Shown one piece after another: positions 25,777-34,343 of a DNA stretch of 52,554 nucleotides. Origin of the DNA: Wenjunlia tyrosinilytica (GTDB taxonomy: Bacteria; Actinomycetota; Actinomycetes; Streptomycetales; Streptomycetaceae). The translations under genes were made by a program, and so were the position numbers. The notes below the pieces were generated by a model. The model searched no databases, had not been told where the DNA came from, and saw only the letters and a program-made list of their open reading frames with translations. The stretch spans positions 297-52,850 of the forward strand of contig NZ_BMMS01000040.1 in NCBI RefSeq assembly GCF_014646055.1. The letters are read 5' to 3'. Every line of letters starts with the position of its first letter. The stretch's first letter is position 1.

Positions 25777-27588
25777 CTAGGCGGTCGGTGCGAGGTAACC
25801 GGTGGGGGTCCACCTGCCCAGCGGCTTGGTTCTGCGCCGGTGATGGGTGCGCTTGCGTGGCCGCTGCCCGTCGAGGGCGAGGGTCTCCACCCATTCCTTG
25901 ATCTTCCGGCGGTTGACATGTGCCAGCTGGAAGGCCAGGAGGATCGTCTGGGCAGCGATGCCGCGGATACGCCGGGAGTCGGCCGCCTCGATGCCCTCGC
26001 CGAGGGGGTTCTTCGCGTAGCCGTTGAAGCCCTCGACGCTGTTCCGGAGCCGGAAGTAGACCTTCTGCCATTCCTCGTCCCCGTACTCGAGCGCCTGCCA
26101 GTCCTTGGCACCGGAGATTGGCGCGAGGGTGACGCTGCCCTGGCGGCAGACCTTGAGGGGGCCTGCGGGGCTCGGCTCGGGGTCCACCAGGGGCAGGTGG
26201 ATACCGCGGCCGAGAGTGTGCGGCTTGATGAGGCACTGTGCTTTCCCGGCCTCTGCCGGGCACATCATGCGCTGGTAGCCGTCGGCGTCCTCGTGCTCCT
26301 TGGGCATGAGGCGGTATGGCTTGCGGGCTTCAATGCGCTGGAGCCAGTTTTCCCGGTCGATGCGCTCGTCGCACAGCTCTTTGGTGGCGTCGATGAGGGG
26401 CTGCGGCATGGAGGGGCAGTACCAGGTGCCCTCGACCATGATCGCGCCGTGTGCCCCGGCCTGTTGGCCGAGCTGGTCGACCCGGTAGTCGTAGACAGGC
26501 TTGTAGCCGAGGGCGCGGACGGGTAGTTGCCACTCGTTGGGCTCGGAGTTGTTGTAGGCGAGGTCCCCGGCAAGATAGCCGGGTTTGTAGCCGCGTTCCC
26601 GCAGCCTGCTGAGGATCTTGAGCCCGTTGTAGGCGGGGCGCTGGCCGGGCTTGTCCAGGGCGACGCCGAGTACGAGAGCGGGCAGGACATCCGGGTTGGG
26701 GGTGTTGTCTTCGAGGAGTACACCGTCATGGCGGGCGTCCCTGGTGACGGCGAAGGCCGCGTCGTAGCCGAAGAGGTACTTTGCCCTCTTCTTGAGCAAG
26801 GGCTTCTTCCGCCGCCCTTTCTTCGGCTTGGGTCCCTTCTTGCCTTTGGCAGCGGGGCGCATGGCCTCGGCTACGGGGACGGTGTCCGGGTCGCGATGGT
26901 CACCTTCGCGGACGTACCAGCCGGCGTCAGGGTCGGTCGAGAGCTCGGGGCCGTTGGTCTTGCGGCCGCGTGCGAAGGTGCGGATCGGGGTGGCGTCCAC
27001 GGCCAGTGAGCCGTCGGACAGCTCGTTCATCAGGCCCCTCAGCGGGCGTACTGATGCATCCAGGACGAACTCCGTGAACAGCGCGAGCCTGTGCTCCCGC
27101 GCGGCCAAGAGCTCTGGGTCCCCATCTGCGGCCAGGCGCTGTGCCTCTTCTCGGGAGAGTCGCTTGTTGGCCGGGAGTGGAGAGGGGTCTATGGCTGCAC
27201 GCATCGCGTGGAAGAGGCGGCGCACGACGGCGTAAGCCGCCTCGAAGCCCTGGTCGTGGTCCGGATAGTCGGGCACGGTCAGGCGCTGGCGCATCTGTGG
27301 GCTGAGACGGAAGAACAGGATGTCCGTGACGAGCTCCAAGATGACCTTTCCTCCCGTGATTTGGGTACTCAGGTACAGGCCGATCAGCAGCGTGCGCGGA
27401 GTGAGTTTCCGGGGGCGGCCGCGGTCCAGGTGCACGAACTCCTGAAGCAGAGCGACGAGGCTGCTGTTGTCCACGTCCTCGATCGCCGGTTCGACCTCCT
27501 CGTCGTTGAGGAGCTTGCGCTCGGCGCGCATAGCGAGCAGCCGCTCGTGTCGGTCCTTGACCGTGCCCGCGGAGGTGTCGGCGCCCAT
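25777..27588 (-). CDS. Large DDE transposase coupled to a recombinase gene
   Basis: The protein has 603 residues. Acidic residues in transposase context are SLAVDATPIRTFARGRKT (near 198), YLAGDLAYNNSE (near 347) and FRLRNSVEGFNGYAKNP (Glu near 520), giving a DDE triad with a long insertion before the Glu. A basic stretch KKGPKPKKGRRKKPLLKKRA lies near 255-275. Its ATG overlaps the stop of the upstream recombinase-like gene (TGATG), so both are made together. The frame is intact, and no terminal repeats are obvious. The family is not named with confidence; it is larger than classical IS4 or IS1182 enzymes. Confidence 0.75.
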   Translation of the reverse strand: MGADTSAGTVKDRHERLLAMRAERKLLNDEEVEPAIEDVDNSSLVALLQEFVHLDRGRPRKLTPRTLLIGLYLSTQITGGKVILELVTDILFFRLSPQMRQRLTVPDYPDHDQGFEAAYAVVRRLFHAMRAAIDPSPLPANKRLSREEAQRLAADGDPELLAAREHRLALFTEFVLDASVRPLRGLMNELSDGSLAVDATPIRTFARGRKTNGPELSTDPDAGWYVREGDHRDPDTVPVAEAMRPAAKGKKGPKPKKGRRKKPLLKKRAKYLFGYDAAFAVTRDARHDGVLLEDNTPNPDVLPALVLGVALDKPGQRPAYNGLKILSRLRERGYKPGYLAGDLAYNNSEPNEWQLPVRALGYKPVYDYRVDQLGQQAGAHGAIMVEGTWYCPSMPQPLIDATKELCDERIDRENWLQRIEARKPYRLMPKEHEDADGYQRMMCPAEAGKAQCLIKPHTLGRGIHLPLVDPEPSPAGPLKVCRQGSVTLAPISGAKDWQALEYGDEEWQKVYFRLRNSVEGFNGYAKNPLGEGIEAADSRRIRGIAAQTILLAFQLAHVNRRKIKEWVETLALDGQRPRKRTHHRRRTKPLGRWTPTGYLAPTA

Positions 27589-28508
27589 CAGTCGCCTCGC
27601 AGGAGTGCAGCTGCTTCGTCGGCCGGAATGCCGCTGAGGAAGGGAAGGATGCGGGAGAGGCCATGGAGGGAGTCGACGCCTGCCGCCGCGACGATCACCG
27701 TGATCGGGACGTGGGACTCAAAGAGGTCGACCAGCCAGGTGGAGCGCAGCCTTCCCATGAGCAGCCGAGGGCTGCCCGGGCTGGGTTTGGTCCGGGCGAG
27801 GAAGTTCGTGACCGTGTTGGTGCCGCGGCTGTGGCAGTTGGGACGGAACAGATAGCTCGCGGCCCCCGGCGTCTCCAGGCGCTCGGCGGCTGAGGCCAGG
27901 ACAGCTTCCCAGGGGCGGCGGCAGAGGATCCTCCGTTGTCTGGGGCCTCGGGTCTTGACGACGACCGGGCCGCGCATGCGTGGGGAGTGCCGGACGTCGT
28001 GTGCGCGCAGGGGGATGACTTCCGGTGAGTCCAGCCCGACACCGGCGCCCAGCGCGAGCAGAGTTTTGCAGCCCCAGCGGAGCTCGTCCGTGGGCTGCCC
28101 GCCGGCCCAACCCCACAGGTCGGCGAGCTCCTTTGGGCCATAGGGTGGGTTCGCGCCGGACGCGGACAGCTCCGCGGGCTTGCCGGTCCGGCACTCGCCG
28201 CCGATGACGAGTTCACGCAGGCGCAGGAGCCGGGAACGGTAGTTCCCGCGGGTCGACTCCTTGACCTGGGGACAGCCGACGGCGATGAACCGCTCGATCA
28301 CCTCGCGCGACAGCCACACGTCAGCAGACGCGGGCAGCCCCTCGCCGTCGCAGAAGAGTGCCAACTGGGCCAGGGCTCCCATGAGTTCGCGGGCCTTCAG
28401 GGTCGTCAGGGGATCGGCCTTCAGGACCACGCGACGCACCTCGTCGCCGACGCGGCTCCACCCCGCGGGGGAACTGTTCGGTCGATACGAGTTGATCCGT
28501 TGAGTCAT
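27588..28508 (-). CDS. Tyrosine-recombinase-like protein, partner of the transposase
   Basis: ATG 28508 gives 306 residues (MTQRINSYRPNSSPAG...). The middle, ESTRGNYRSRLLRLRELVIGG, resembles the core-binding domain of integrases. The C-terminal half, LRWGCKTLLALGAGVGLDSPEVIPL and VVVKTRGPRQRRIL, follows the tyrosine recombinase fold, then RLRSTWLVDLF and a helix ending PFLSGIPADEA. The usual HxxR and nucleophile Tyr are not clearly present, so catalysis is doubtful and it may be a DNA-binding accessory. It is the first gene of a two-gene operon with the DDE transposase. Confidence 0.6.
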   Translation of the reverse strand: MTQRINSYRPNSSPAGWSRVGDEVRRVVLKADPLTTLKARELMGALAQLALFCDGEGLPASADVWLSREVIERFIAVGCPQVKESTRGNYRSRLLRLRELVIGGECRTGKPAELSASGANPPYGPKELADLWGWAGGQPTDELRWGCKTLLALGAGVGLDSPEVIPLRAHDVRHSPRMRGPVVVKTRGPRQRRILCRRPWEAVLASAAERLETPGAASYLFRPNCHSRGTNTVTNFLARTKPSPGSPRLLMGRLRSTWLVDLFESHVPITVIVAAAGVDSLHGLSRILPFLSGIPADEAAALLRGD

Positions 28509-28547
28509 CACATGTCGCCAGACCAGCACCCCAGCAGGCGGGATGCT

Positions 28548-28558
28548 ATTCGAATAAC
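28548..28558. promoter_or_regulatory. ATTCGAATAAC motif between divergent genes
   Basis: ATTCGAATAAC with similar flanks recurs at 51854-51864. Here it lies 40 bases upstream of the recombinase start and about 130 bases upstream of the HTH gene. TAACAT could serve as a -10; ATTCGAAT is palindromic and could be an operator. Confidence 0.45.
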
Positions 28559-28691
28559 ATGTATCTGCAGTGGCGACTGCGTGCGACCGGGGAGGACCGG
28601 ATGGGTCAGACTTCACCTCATGCCTCAAGGAGATGCCCGCCGACTGCCGCCGCGCGCTTACTGCGCCAGCGGCGTGTGGCCTGAGGCCGTC

Positions 28692-28916
28692 ATGGAGGAG
28701 CATCACGGGGCGCGGGTCGCCCAGGCCATGGCTGCCAGGCTCAAGGCCGCGCTTGACGACAAGGGCTGGTCGGTCGCCCAGCTGTCGCGGATCAGCGGCG
28801 TCGCCCGCTACACGATTGCCAAGGCGATCGCTGGGGATGCCTGGCCCGATCTTCTGACCATTGCCAATCTGGAAAAGGCGCTGGACTGTGATCTCTGGCC
28901 CGGACGGGACGTATGA
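28692..28916 (+). CDS. Small XRE-type helix-turn-helix protein
   Basis: From ATG 28692 the product has 74 residues and is almost wholly a lambda-repressor-like HTH: ARLKAALDDKGWSVAQLSRI, SGVARYTIAKAIAGDAWPDL and LLTIANLEKALDCDLWPG. It is divergent from the recombinase-transposase operon and probably represses it. An ATTCGAATAAC palindrome-containing motif in the shared upstream region is a candidate operator. Longer upstream starts would add a region with no domain. Confidence 0.75.
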   Translation: MEEHHGARVAQAMAARLKAALDDKGWSVAQLSRISGVARYTIAKAIAGDAWPDLLTIANLEKALDCDLWPGRDV

Positions 28917-29093
28917 AGCCGGGAGCCAGGAAACGCCGACGGCGGTTGGAATCTGGCTGCGGACTGATTGTTCAAGACTGAACACGCTTAGGTCATCCCT
29001 TCGAGCGAAGGGCGGGACCATATTTCGTCGTGCGCTACCGGCGGCGCTCAGCCGCTCGCCAGTGAGCAAGGGGCGGAACGGTACCGCACAATT

Positions 29094-29171
29094 CCCTGCA
29101 TCCCTGTGCCTGGCTGTACCTGCCAGGACGCAGGGGCGAGGACAGGTACAGCCAGGCACAGGGATGCAGGG
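29094..29171. terminator. 29-bp perfect inverted repeat between convergent genes
   Basis: Arms 29094-29122 and 29143-29171 are perfectly complementary over 29 bases (left arm begins CCCTGCATCCCTG) with a 20-base loop. It lies between the HTH gene and the end of the ABC operon, which converge, so a bidirectional terminator is likely. It is far longer than the other terminators here and could instead be a small mobile-element scar. The rest of 28917-29363 has no gene. Confidence 0.65.
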
Positions 29172-29363
29172 GGGAGGGCTCGATATGGGCGCGCCTGCGA
29201 ACTTCTCTGGTGCAGGGGGCTCCGGCTCCTACCTTCGTGCATCAGTACCGGAGGTAGTCAGTTGCCGCTCAGGGTACCCCCGGGCGGGCGCACAGCCCTG
29301 GCTCCCACACGAGCGAGAGACAGCAGTCGGCTGGGACACATGCCACTCGCGCCTACCTGTCAC

Positions 29364-30941
29364 TCATGCCAGGTAGGGCGTCCCGACGACAGGGCCAGAA
29401 GCGCTGCCACGCAGATCCGGTGCCAGGCGGGTCGAGCCTGCCACGAGTGAAGCGGTGAACTCGTGCCGCGGCGCGGTGAGCACCTGCTGTGCCGGTCCCT
29501 GCTCGATGAGCTCACCGGCGTCCAGTACGGCGATCCGCGCGGCAGTCGCTGCGGTGTCGAGGTCGTGGGTGATCAGGACCAGGGCCAGTTCGGGTCGGTC
29601 ACGCAGCAGGACGGCGAGCGTGTCCAGGAGGCCGCGTCGGGTAACCGTGTCGAGGCCGGAGGTGATCTCGTCGCAGATCAGCACCCTCGGCCGGGCGAGC
29701 AGGGCCCGGGCGAGCGCGGTCCGTTGGAGTTCGCCGCCGGACAGCCGGCCGGGCCTGCGCCGCACCAGCTCCTCCGTGAGGCCGAGGCCGGTCAGGGTGT
29801 TCAGGGCCTCGGCAAGAGCCTCTCGCGGGCCCGTTCCACGCAGCCGCACCGCCGTGCGTGCCACCTGGTCCAGGACCGGTCGGTGTTCGTCGAACGCGGC
29901 CTTCGCGTCCTGGAAGACGTACTGGACCGCGGCCAGTTGTTCACGAGTCCGGGCGCGCAGGCTGCGCGGGAGCGGGGTGCCGTCGAGCAGGACGTCGCCT
30001 GCGTAGTCCCGGTGGAGTCCGGCCAGACAGCGGGCGAGCGTGGTCTTTCCGCTGCCGGAGCGGCCGACGACGGCCAGGCACTCGCCGGCGCGGAGGGTGA
30101 GTTCGGGGATGCGCACCACCTCCTTGATACCGGCGCCGTCGCGGTGCCGCGCGGTGAGGCCACGTACCTGGAGTGCCGTGTGTCCTTCGCGCGTCGGCGG
30201 GCTGTCATACGTCTTCCCGTCCGCTGCCAGGAGTTCGGCGGTCCAGGGATGTCGCGGGGCGAGCCACAGTTGCTCCGCGGGAGCCGCCTCCACCACTTGG
30301 CCGCCGCGCATGACCAGAACCTCGTCGGCCAGGGCCCGGACGACGTCCAGGTCGTGGCTCAGCAGGACCACGGCGATGCCCTGCCGGGCGACCGCAGCCA
30401 GCTGGTCGACGATGCGCCGCTTCGTCAGCGCGTCCTGACCTGTGGTCGGCTCGTCCGCGACCACCACCCTGGCGCCGAGCAGCAGTGCCTGTGCCAGGAC
30501 GGCGCGCTGCTGCTGGCCACCCGAGAGCTGGTGCGGATAGCGCCGAAGCAGGGACTCGCCCTCCGGGAGCTGTGCGGCGGAGAGGGCGTGCAGGATACGC
30601 GTCCGGGCGGCAGCCCGGCGCTCGGGCCTGGGCAGGCTCCGCACCTGGTCGCGGGCGATGTCCCGCAGCAGTGCGCCGACCCGGCGTGCGGGGTTGAGGA
30701 CGGCGCCGGGGTGCTGGGGTACGTATCCCACGAGGCCGTTGGGTATGCGTACGTCGCCGGTCACTCGGGCGCCCGCCGGGTACTCGCCGAGCAGCGCGAG
30801 GCCGGTGGTCGTCTTGCCGCTGCCGGACGCGCCGACGAGTGCCGTGATTTTCCCGGGCCGGACCTGAAGGCTGACCCCGTCGACGATCGGCCGGCCGTCG
30901 ATCTCGACGTGAAGGTCCTTGATCTCAGCGACCGCGTTCAC
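29364..30941 (-). CDS. Dipeptide/nickel-type ABC transporter ATPase (two domains fused)
   Basis: GTG 30941 (GAGGAAG upstream) gives 525 residues with two ABC domains. Domain 1 has GASGSGKTTTG near 37, LSGGQQQR and VVVADEPTTG; domain 2 has GRSGSGKTTLA near 300, LSGGELQR and VLICDEITSG. This is a DppD-DppF type pair joined in one chain, powering import through the permeases encoded upstream. Its start overlaps the permease stop by GTGA. It is the last gene of the ten-gene operon. Inference: it drives uptake of the metal-loaded product of the pathway. Confidence 0.9.
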   Translation of the reverse strand: MNAVAEIKDLHVEIDGRPIVDGVSLQVRPGKITALVGASGSGKTTTGLALLGEYPAGARVTGDVRIPNGLVGYVPQHPGAVLNPARRVGALLRDIARDQVRSLPRPERRAAARTRILHALSAAQLPEGESLLRRYPHQLSGGQQQRAVLAQALLLGARVVVADEPTTGQDALTKRRIVDQLAAVARQGIAVVLLSHDLDVVRALADEVLVMRGGQVVEAAPAEQLWLAPRHPWTAELLAADGKTYDSPPTREGHTALQVRGLTARHRDGAGIKEVVRIPELTLRAGECLAVVGRSGSGKTTLARCLAGLHRDYAGDVLLDGTPLPRSLRARTREQLAAVQYVFQDAKAAFDEHRPVLDQVARTAVRLRGTGPREALAEALNTLTGLGLTEELVRRRPGRLSGGELQRTALARALLARPRVLICDEITSGLDTVTRRGLLDTLAVLLRDRPELALVLITHDLDTAATAARIAVLDAGELIEQGPAQQVLTAPRHEFTASLVAGSTRLAPDLRGSASGPVVGTPYLA

Positions 30942-31747
30942 GTCCGCTTCCTCCGTTGCAGTACCGCGTCGAAGAGCAGGTTGCTCCCCATGGTCAGGGC
31001 GACGATCAGCAGGGCAGGCACCACCACGGCCCAGGGCTGGACGAACAGCCCCGTACGGTTGCGGTCCACCATCACCGCCCAGTCGGCGGCGTCCGGCTCG
31101 ACGCCGACGCCGAGGAACGCCGCCGTGGCCACCAGGTAGAGCACACCTGTGAGCCGTACGCCCGCGTCGGCGGCGAGTGTGCGCGCGATCGACCTGCCGA
31201 CATAGCCGACGGCCATGCGCCACCACGTCTCTCCCTGCATACGCAGCGCCTCGACGGCCGGGCGAGAGGCCGCCTCGGCCGCGGCCGCCCGGACGATCCG
31301 CGCGGCGTCCGGGAAGTTGACCAGGGCCACCAGCAGTGAGAGGCCCACCGCCCCCGGCGAGAAGACGGCGGCCACCAGCAGGATCAACAGCAGCGACGGC
31401 ACGGCGAGCAGCACGTCCACGGGCCGCATCAGCAGCTCTTCGAGCCATGTCCGGTGGGTGAGCGCGCTGATGAGTCCGAGCGGCAGGGCCACCAGGTAGG
31501 CCAGAGCCGTCGCGGCCAGAGCGACGAGGACCACGGACTGCCCACCGAGCAGTACCTGCTGCCATACATCCCGGCCGACGAAGTCGGTGCCGAGCCAATG
31601 TCCGCCGCCGAGCGTGAAGGAGGGCGCTCGTGGCCCGGAGGACCCGCCCGCGAACAGCGGCCCGAGCAGCGCGAGGGCGAGCGGTACGGCAACGATCACC
31701 AGGCCTAGCGTGAAGCGTCCCGGCCGGATGCCTGCGAGCGTTTTCAT
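30938..31747 (-). CDS. Dipeptide/nickel-type ABC permease (DppC-like)
   Basis: ATG 31747 overlaps the preceding permease stop by ATGA. The product has 269 residues with about five to six membrane helices. HWLGTDFVGRDVWQQVLLGG is the characteristic DppC N-terminal signature, and the cytoplasmic loop ALRMQGETWWRMAVGYVGRS is the EAA-type coupling segment. It pairs with the 31744-32697 permease to form the channel. The dipeptide, opine and nickel members of this family cannot be told apart by sequence alone; the operon suggests a chelate or dipeptide. Confidence 0.9.
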   Translation of the reverse strand: MKTLAGIRPGRFTLGLVIVAVPLALALLGPLFAGGSSGPRAPSFTLGGGHWLGTDFVGRDVWQQVLLGGQSVVLVALAATALAYLVALPLGLISALTHRTWLEELLMRPVDVLLAVPSLLLILLVAAVFSPGAVGLSLLVALVNFPDAARIVRAAAAEAASRPAVEALRMQGETWWRMAVGYVGRSIARTLAADAGVRLTGVLYLVATAAFLGVGVEPDAADWAVMVDRNRTGLFVQPWAVVVPALLIVALTMGSNLLFDAVLQRRKRT

Positions 31748-32697
31748 GCCGCCACCCCCGCCCGGGGCGAGAAGCGGTGGACGACCAGGTCGGCGCCCAG
31801 ATTGAGGACGACGGCGGTCAGTCCGAAGACGACCGCGAGGCCCTGCACCACGGGAACGTCCCTTTCCGCGACAGCATTCATCAGCACCGTTCCCAGCCCG
31901 GGGATCACATACAGCGCCTCCACGACGATCACCCCGCACAGCAACCAGTCGATCGTCCGGGCGAGTTGCTGGGCGGCAGGCGCGATGGCGTTGGGCAGTG
32001 CATGCGCGTAACGGATGCGGGCGCCGGAGATTCCGTAGCGGCGGGCCTGGGCGACATACGGCGAAGCCAGCGCATCGATCATGCCGGCTCGCACCAGGCG
32101 GGCCAGTGAGCACACCGGCCGCGACAGTAGGACGAGGACGGGGAGGACCAGCGCCGCGGGGTGGGCGAGCAGATCGGTGCCGTAGCCGACGGCGGTCGGC
32201 GGCAGCCAGCCGAGACGCAGGGCGAACACGGTGATCAGCAGCACGCCGAAGGCGAATTCCGGGACCGCGTACACGCCGAGCGTCACCGAGCTGACGAGTC
32301 GGTCCGCGAGCCGGCCCTCGTGGCGGGCGGCCAGCACCCCGAGGCCGACCCCGGCCGGCACCAGCAGGCCCATTGTGAGCACGGCGAGCAGCACGGTCGG
32401 CCCGAAGCCGTCCGCGATGTACGAGCTGACGGGCCGCCCCGAGGCCAGGGACGTGCCGAAGTCGCCGTGCAGCAGCCCGGCCGCCCAGTCCGCCAGGCGT
32501 TCGTACGCCGGCCGGTCCAGGTGCAGCGCCTCGCGGATGGCCGTGATCCGCTCCGGGTCGGGCTGGTCGCCGGCGAGCGCCACGGCGGCGTCGCCCGGCA
32601 GCGCCTCGGTGAGGGCGAAGACGAGCAGCACGACGGCTGCCGTCTGCGCCACGCCGAGCAGCAGCCGCCGGGCGACCCAGGACCGTAGTCCGATCAC
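31744..32697 (-). CDS. Dipeptide/nickel-type ABC permease (DppB-like)
   Basis: The 317-residue protein starts MIGLRSWVARRLLLGVAQ with a membrane helix, then has PGDAAVALAGDQPDPERI and LHLDRPAYERLADWAAGLLH, GDFGTSL (the DppB signature region), and four to five further helices. The coupling loop is YVAQARRYGISGARIRYAHA. Stop and start codons overlap by four bases with both neighbours. It forms the inner membrane channel together with the DppC-like subunit. Confidence 0.9.
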   Translation of the reverse strand: MIGLRSWVARRLLLGVAQTAAVVLLVFALTEALPGDAAVALAGDQPDPERITAIREALHLDRPAYERLADWAAGLLHGDFGTSLASGRPVSSYIADGFGPTVLLAVLTMGLLVPAGVGLGVLAARHEGRLADRLVSSVTLGVYAVPEFAFGVLLITVFALRLGWLPPTAVGYGTDLLAHPAALVLPVLVLLSRPVCSLARLVRAGMIDALASPYVAQARRYGISGARIRYAHALPNAIAPAAQQLARTIDWLLCGVIVVEALYVIPGLGTVLMNAVAERDVPVVQGLAVVFGLTAVVLNLGADLVVHRFSPRAGVAA

Positions 32698-34286
32698 GCC
32701 AGCCAGACCTTGTCGAAGCGCGCCCAGTCGAGGGAGTTGGCGGGTGCCTTCTGCTCGACGCCCCGGACGCTGCGGGCGGTGCCGAGGATCCAGTCGGCGA
32801 AGCCCCAGATCAGGAAGCCGCCCTCGGCGTGCAGTCGGCGCTGCATGCGCTCGTAGACGGCGGCGCGGTCCTTTTTGTCCTTGGTGGACTGTGCCTGCTG
32901 GTACAGGGCGTCGAAGTTCTTGTGCCTCCAGTGAGTTGCGTTGGTGGTCGAACCGGTGAGCAGGCGCTGGGAGATGTGGGACTCGATGGGCATGGCGCCG
33001 GAGCGGTAGGAGGCCAGGGTCCCGGAGTCGAGGATGTCCTTCCAGTAGCTGTCCTTGCTGCCGGTTTTGATCTCGATTCTCACTCCGGCCTTGGCGGCCT
33101 GGTCGCGGAAGATCGCCGCGGCCTCGGTGAAGCCAGAGGCGACGGGTGAGGTGTCGAGGGTGACCTTGAGCTTCTCGGCGCCGGCCTCCTTCAGCAGCTT
33201 GCGGGCCCGGTCGAGGTCCTGTTCGCGCTGCGGCAGGCTGCCGGCGTAGTACTCGTAGCCCTTGCCGAACAGGTCGTTGCCGATCTCGCCCGCGCCGGAG
33301 AGGGCGCCGTCGACCAGTTCCTTGCGGTCGGCGATCAGGAAGAAGGCTTCGCGGACCCGCTTGTCGTCGAACGGCGGCCGGTCGGTCTTCATGACGAAGC
33401 CCTGCATGGCGCTGTTGCGGAGCCGGACGATCTGGATCTGCCCCTTGTTCTCGTGGGCGCGGGCGGTGGCGGGGTTGAGTTCGTGGGCGTACTCGACCTG
33501 CCCGCCGAGCAGGGCGTTGGCGCGTGCCGATTCCTCGTTGGCGACGACGAACTCCAGCTCGTCGAGGTAGGGAGCACCGTCCCAGTAGGCGTCGTTGCGC
33601 TTGAAGACGGCGGACTTGCCGGGCGCGAAGGACACAAAGCGGAACGGGCCGCTGCCGACCGGCTTCTTGTCGAAGTCCTGAGCGCCTGCGGGGACGATGT
33701 AGGCGCCGAACGCGGCGAGCACGTTGGGGAATTCGGCGGTCGGGCGCTTGAGGACGAACTCGATGGTGCGTTCGTCCAGAGCGCGGCTGGCCTTCAGGTC
33801 GATGGGCTCCAGCGAGGCCTTGGCCCGGAACGCCTTCGCCGGGTCGGCGATGCGGCGATAGCTGTAGAGGACGTCCTGGGCGGTTACCGGCTTGCCGTCG
33901 TGGAAGGCGGCCTTGCGCAGGGTGACCTTCCAGCGGTCCAGGCCCGCGTTCGGCTCCCAGGCCGAGGCGAGCCGGGGCTGTGCGGAGAGGTCGGGTCCGT
34001 AGTCGGCGAGCTTGTCGAAGAGGGCCTTGGCGCGGGCGGCATCGGCGAACAGGTTGGCCAGGTGCGGGTCGAGGGTCTCGCTCGCACCGCCACCGGCGAA
34101 GGCGGCGCGCAGCCGGCCGCCGCGCTTGGGCTTGCCGTCTGCCTTGGCGGGGTCGGCGGCGGTGCCGGAGCCGGCGCAGCCGGCGAGGGCGAGCGCGCCG
34201 AGTCCGGCCGCGCCTCCGGCTGCGGCGAGGAAGCCCCGGCGGCGCAGGCCGGGGAACCGGGAGTCGTTGACGGGGACGTGGTTCAT
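32694..34286 (-). CDS. Family 5 substrate-binding lipoprotein (peptide/nickel/opine type)
   Basis: The 530-residue product has RRRGFLAAAGG and then GALALAGC, a twin-arginine-like start with a lipobox, so it is probably a lipid-anchored extracellular receptor. The mature part has the SBP_bac_5 pattern (LASAWEPNAGLDRWKVTLRK, FHDGKPVTAQDVLYSYRRI, GSGPFRFVSF). Members bind dipeptides, opines or metal-chelates such as nickel-histidine. Its position between permeases and a chelator-type pathway suggests that it captures the metal complex the operon makes. Stop overlaps the permease start by four bases. Confidence 0.9.
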   Translation of the reverse strand: MNHVPVNDSRFPGLRRRGFLAAAGGAAGLGALALAGCAGSGTAADPAKADGKPKRGGRLRAAFAGGGASETLDPHLANLFADAARAKALFDKLADYGPDLSAQPRLASAWEPNAGLDRWKVTLRKAAFHDGKPVTAQDVLYSYRRIADPAKAFRAKASLEPIDLKASRALDERTIEFVLKRPTAEFPNVLAAFGAYIVPAGAQDFDKKPVGSGPFRFVSFAPGKSAVFKRNDAYWDGAPYLDELEFVVANEESARANALLGGQVEYAHELNPATARAHENKGQIQIVRLRNSAMQGFVMKTDRPPFDDKRVREAFFLIADRKELVDGALSGAGEIGNDLFGKGYEYYAGSLPQREQDLDRARKLLKEAGAEKLKVTLDTSPVASGFTEAAAIFRDQAAKAGVRIEIKTGSKDSYWKDILDSGTLASYRSGAMPIESHISQRLLTGSTTNATHWRHKNFDALYQQAQSTKDKKDRAAVYERMQRRLHAEGGFLIWGFADWILGTARSVRGVEQKAPANSLDWARFDKVWLA

Positions 34287-34343
34287 GTGGGTGTCCTTGC
34301 TGTGTGAGCGGATATCGGCGTGGGGGGCGACGGCGTGTGGGTT

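Noticed and set aside
29463-31139. Plus-strand frame of 558 codons opposite the ABC ATPase
   Set aside because: Antisense to two intact Walker/signature motif sets; no motif of its own.
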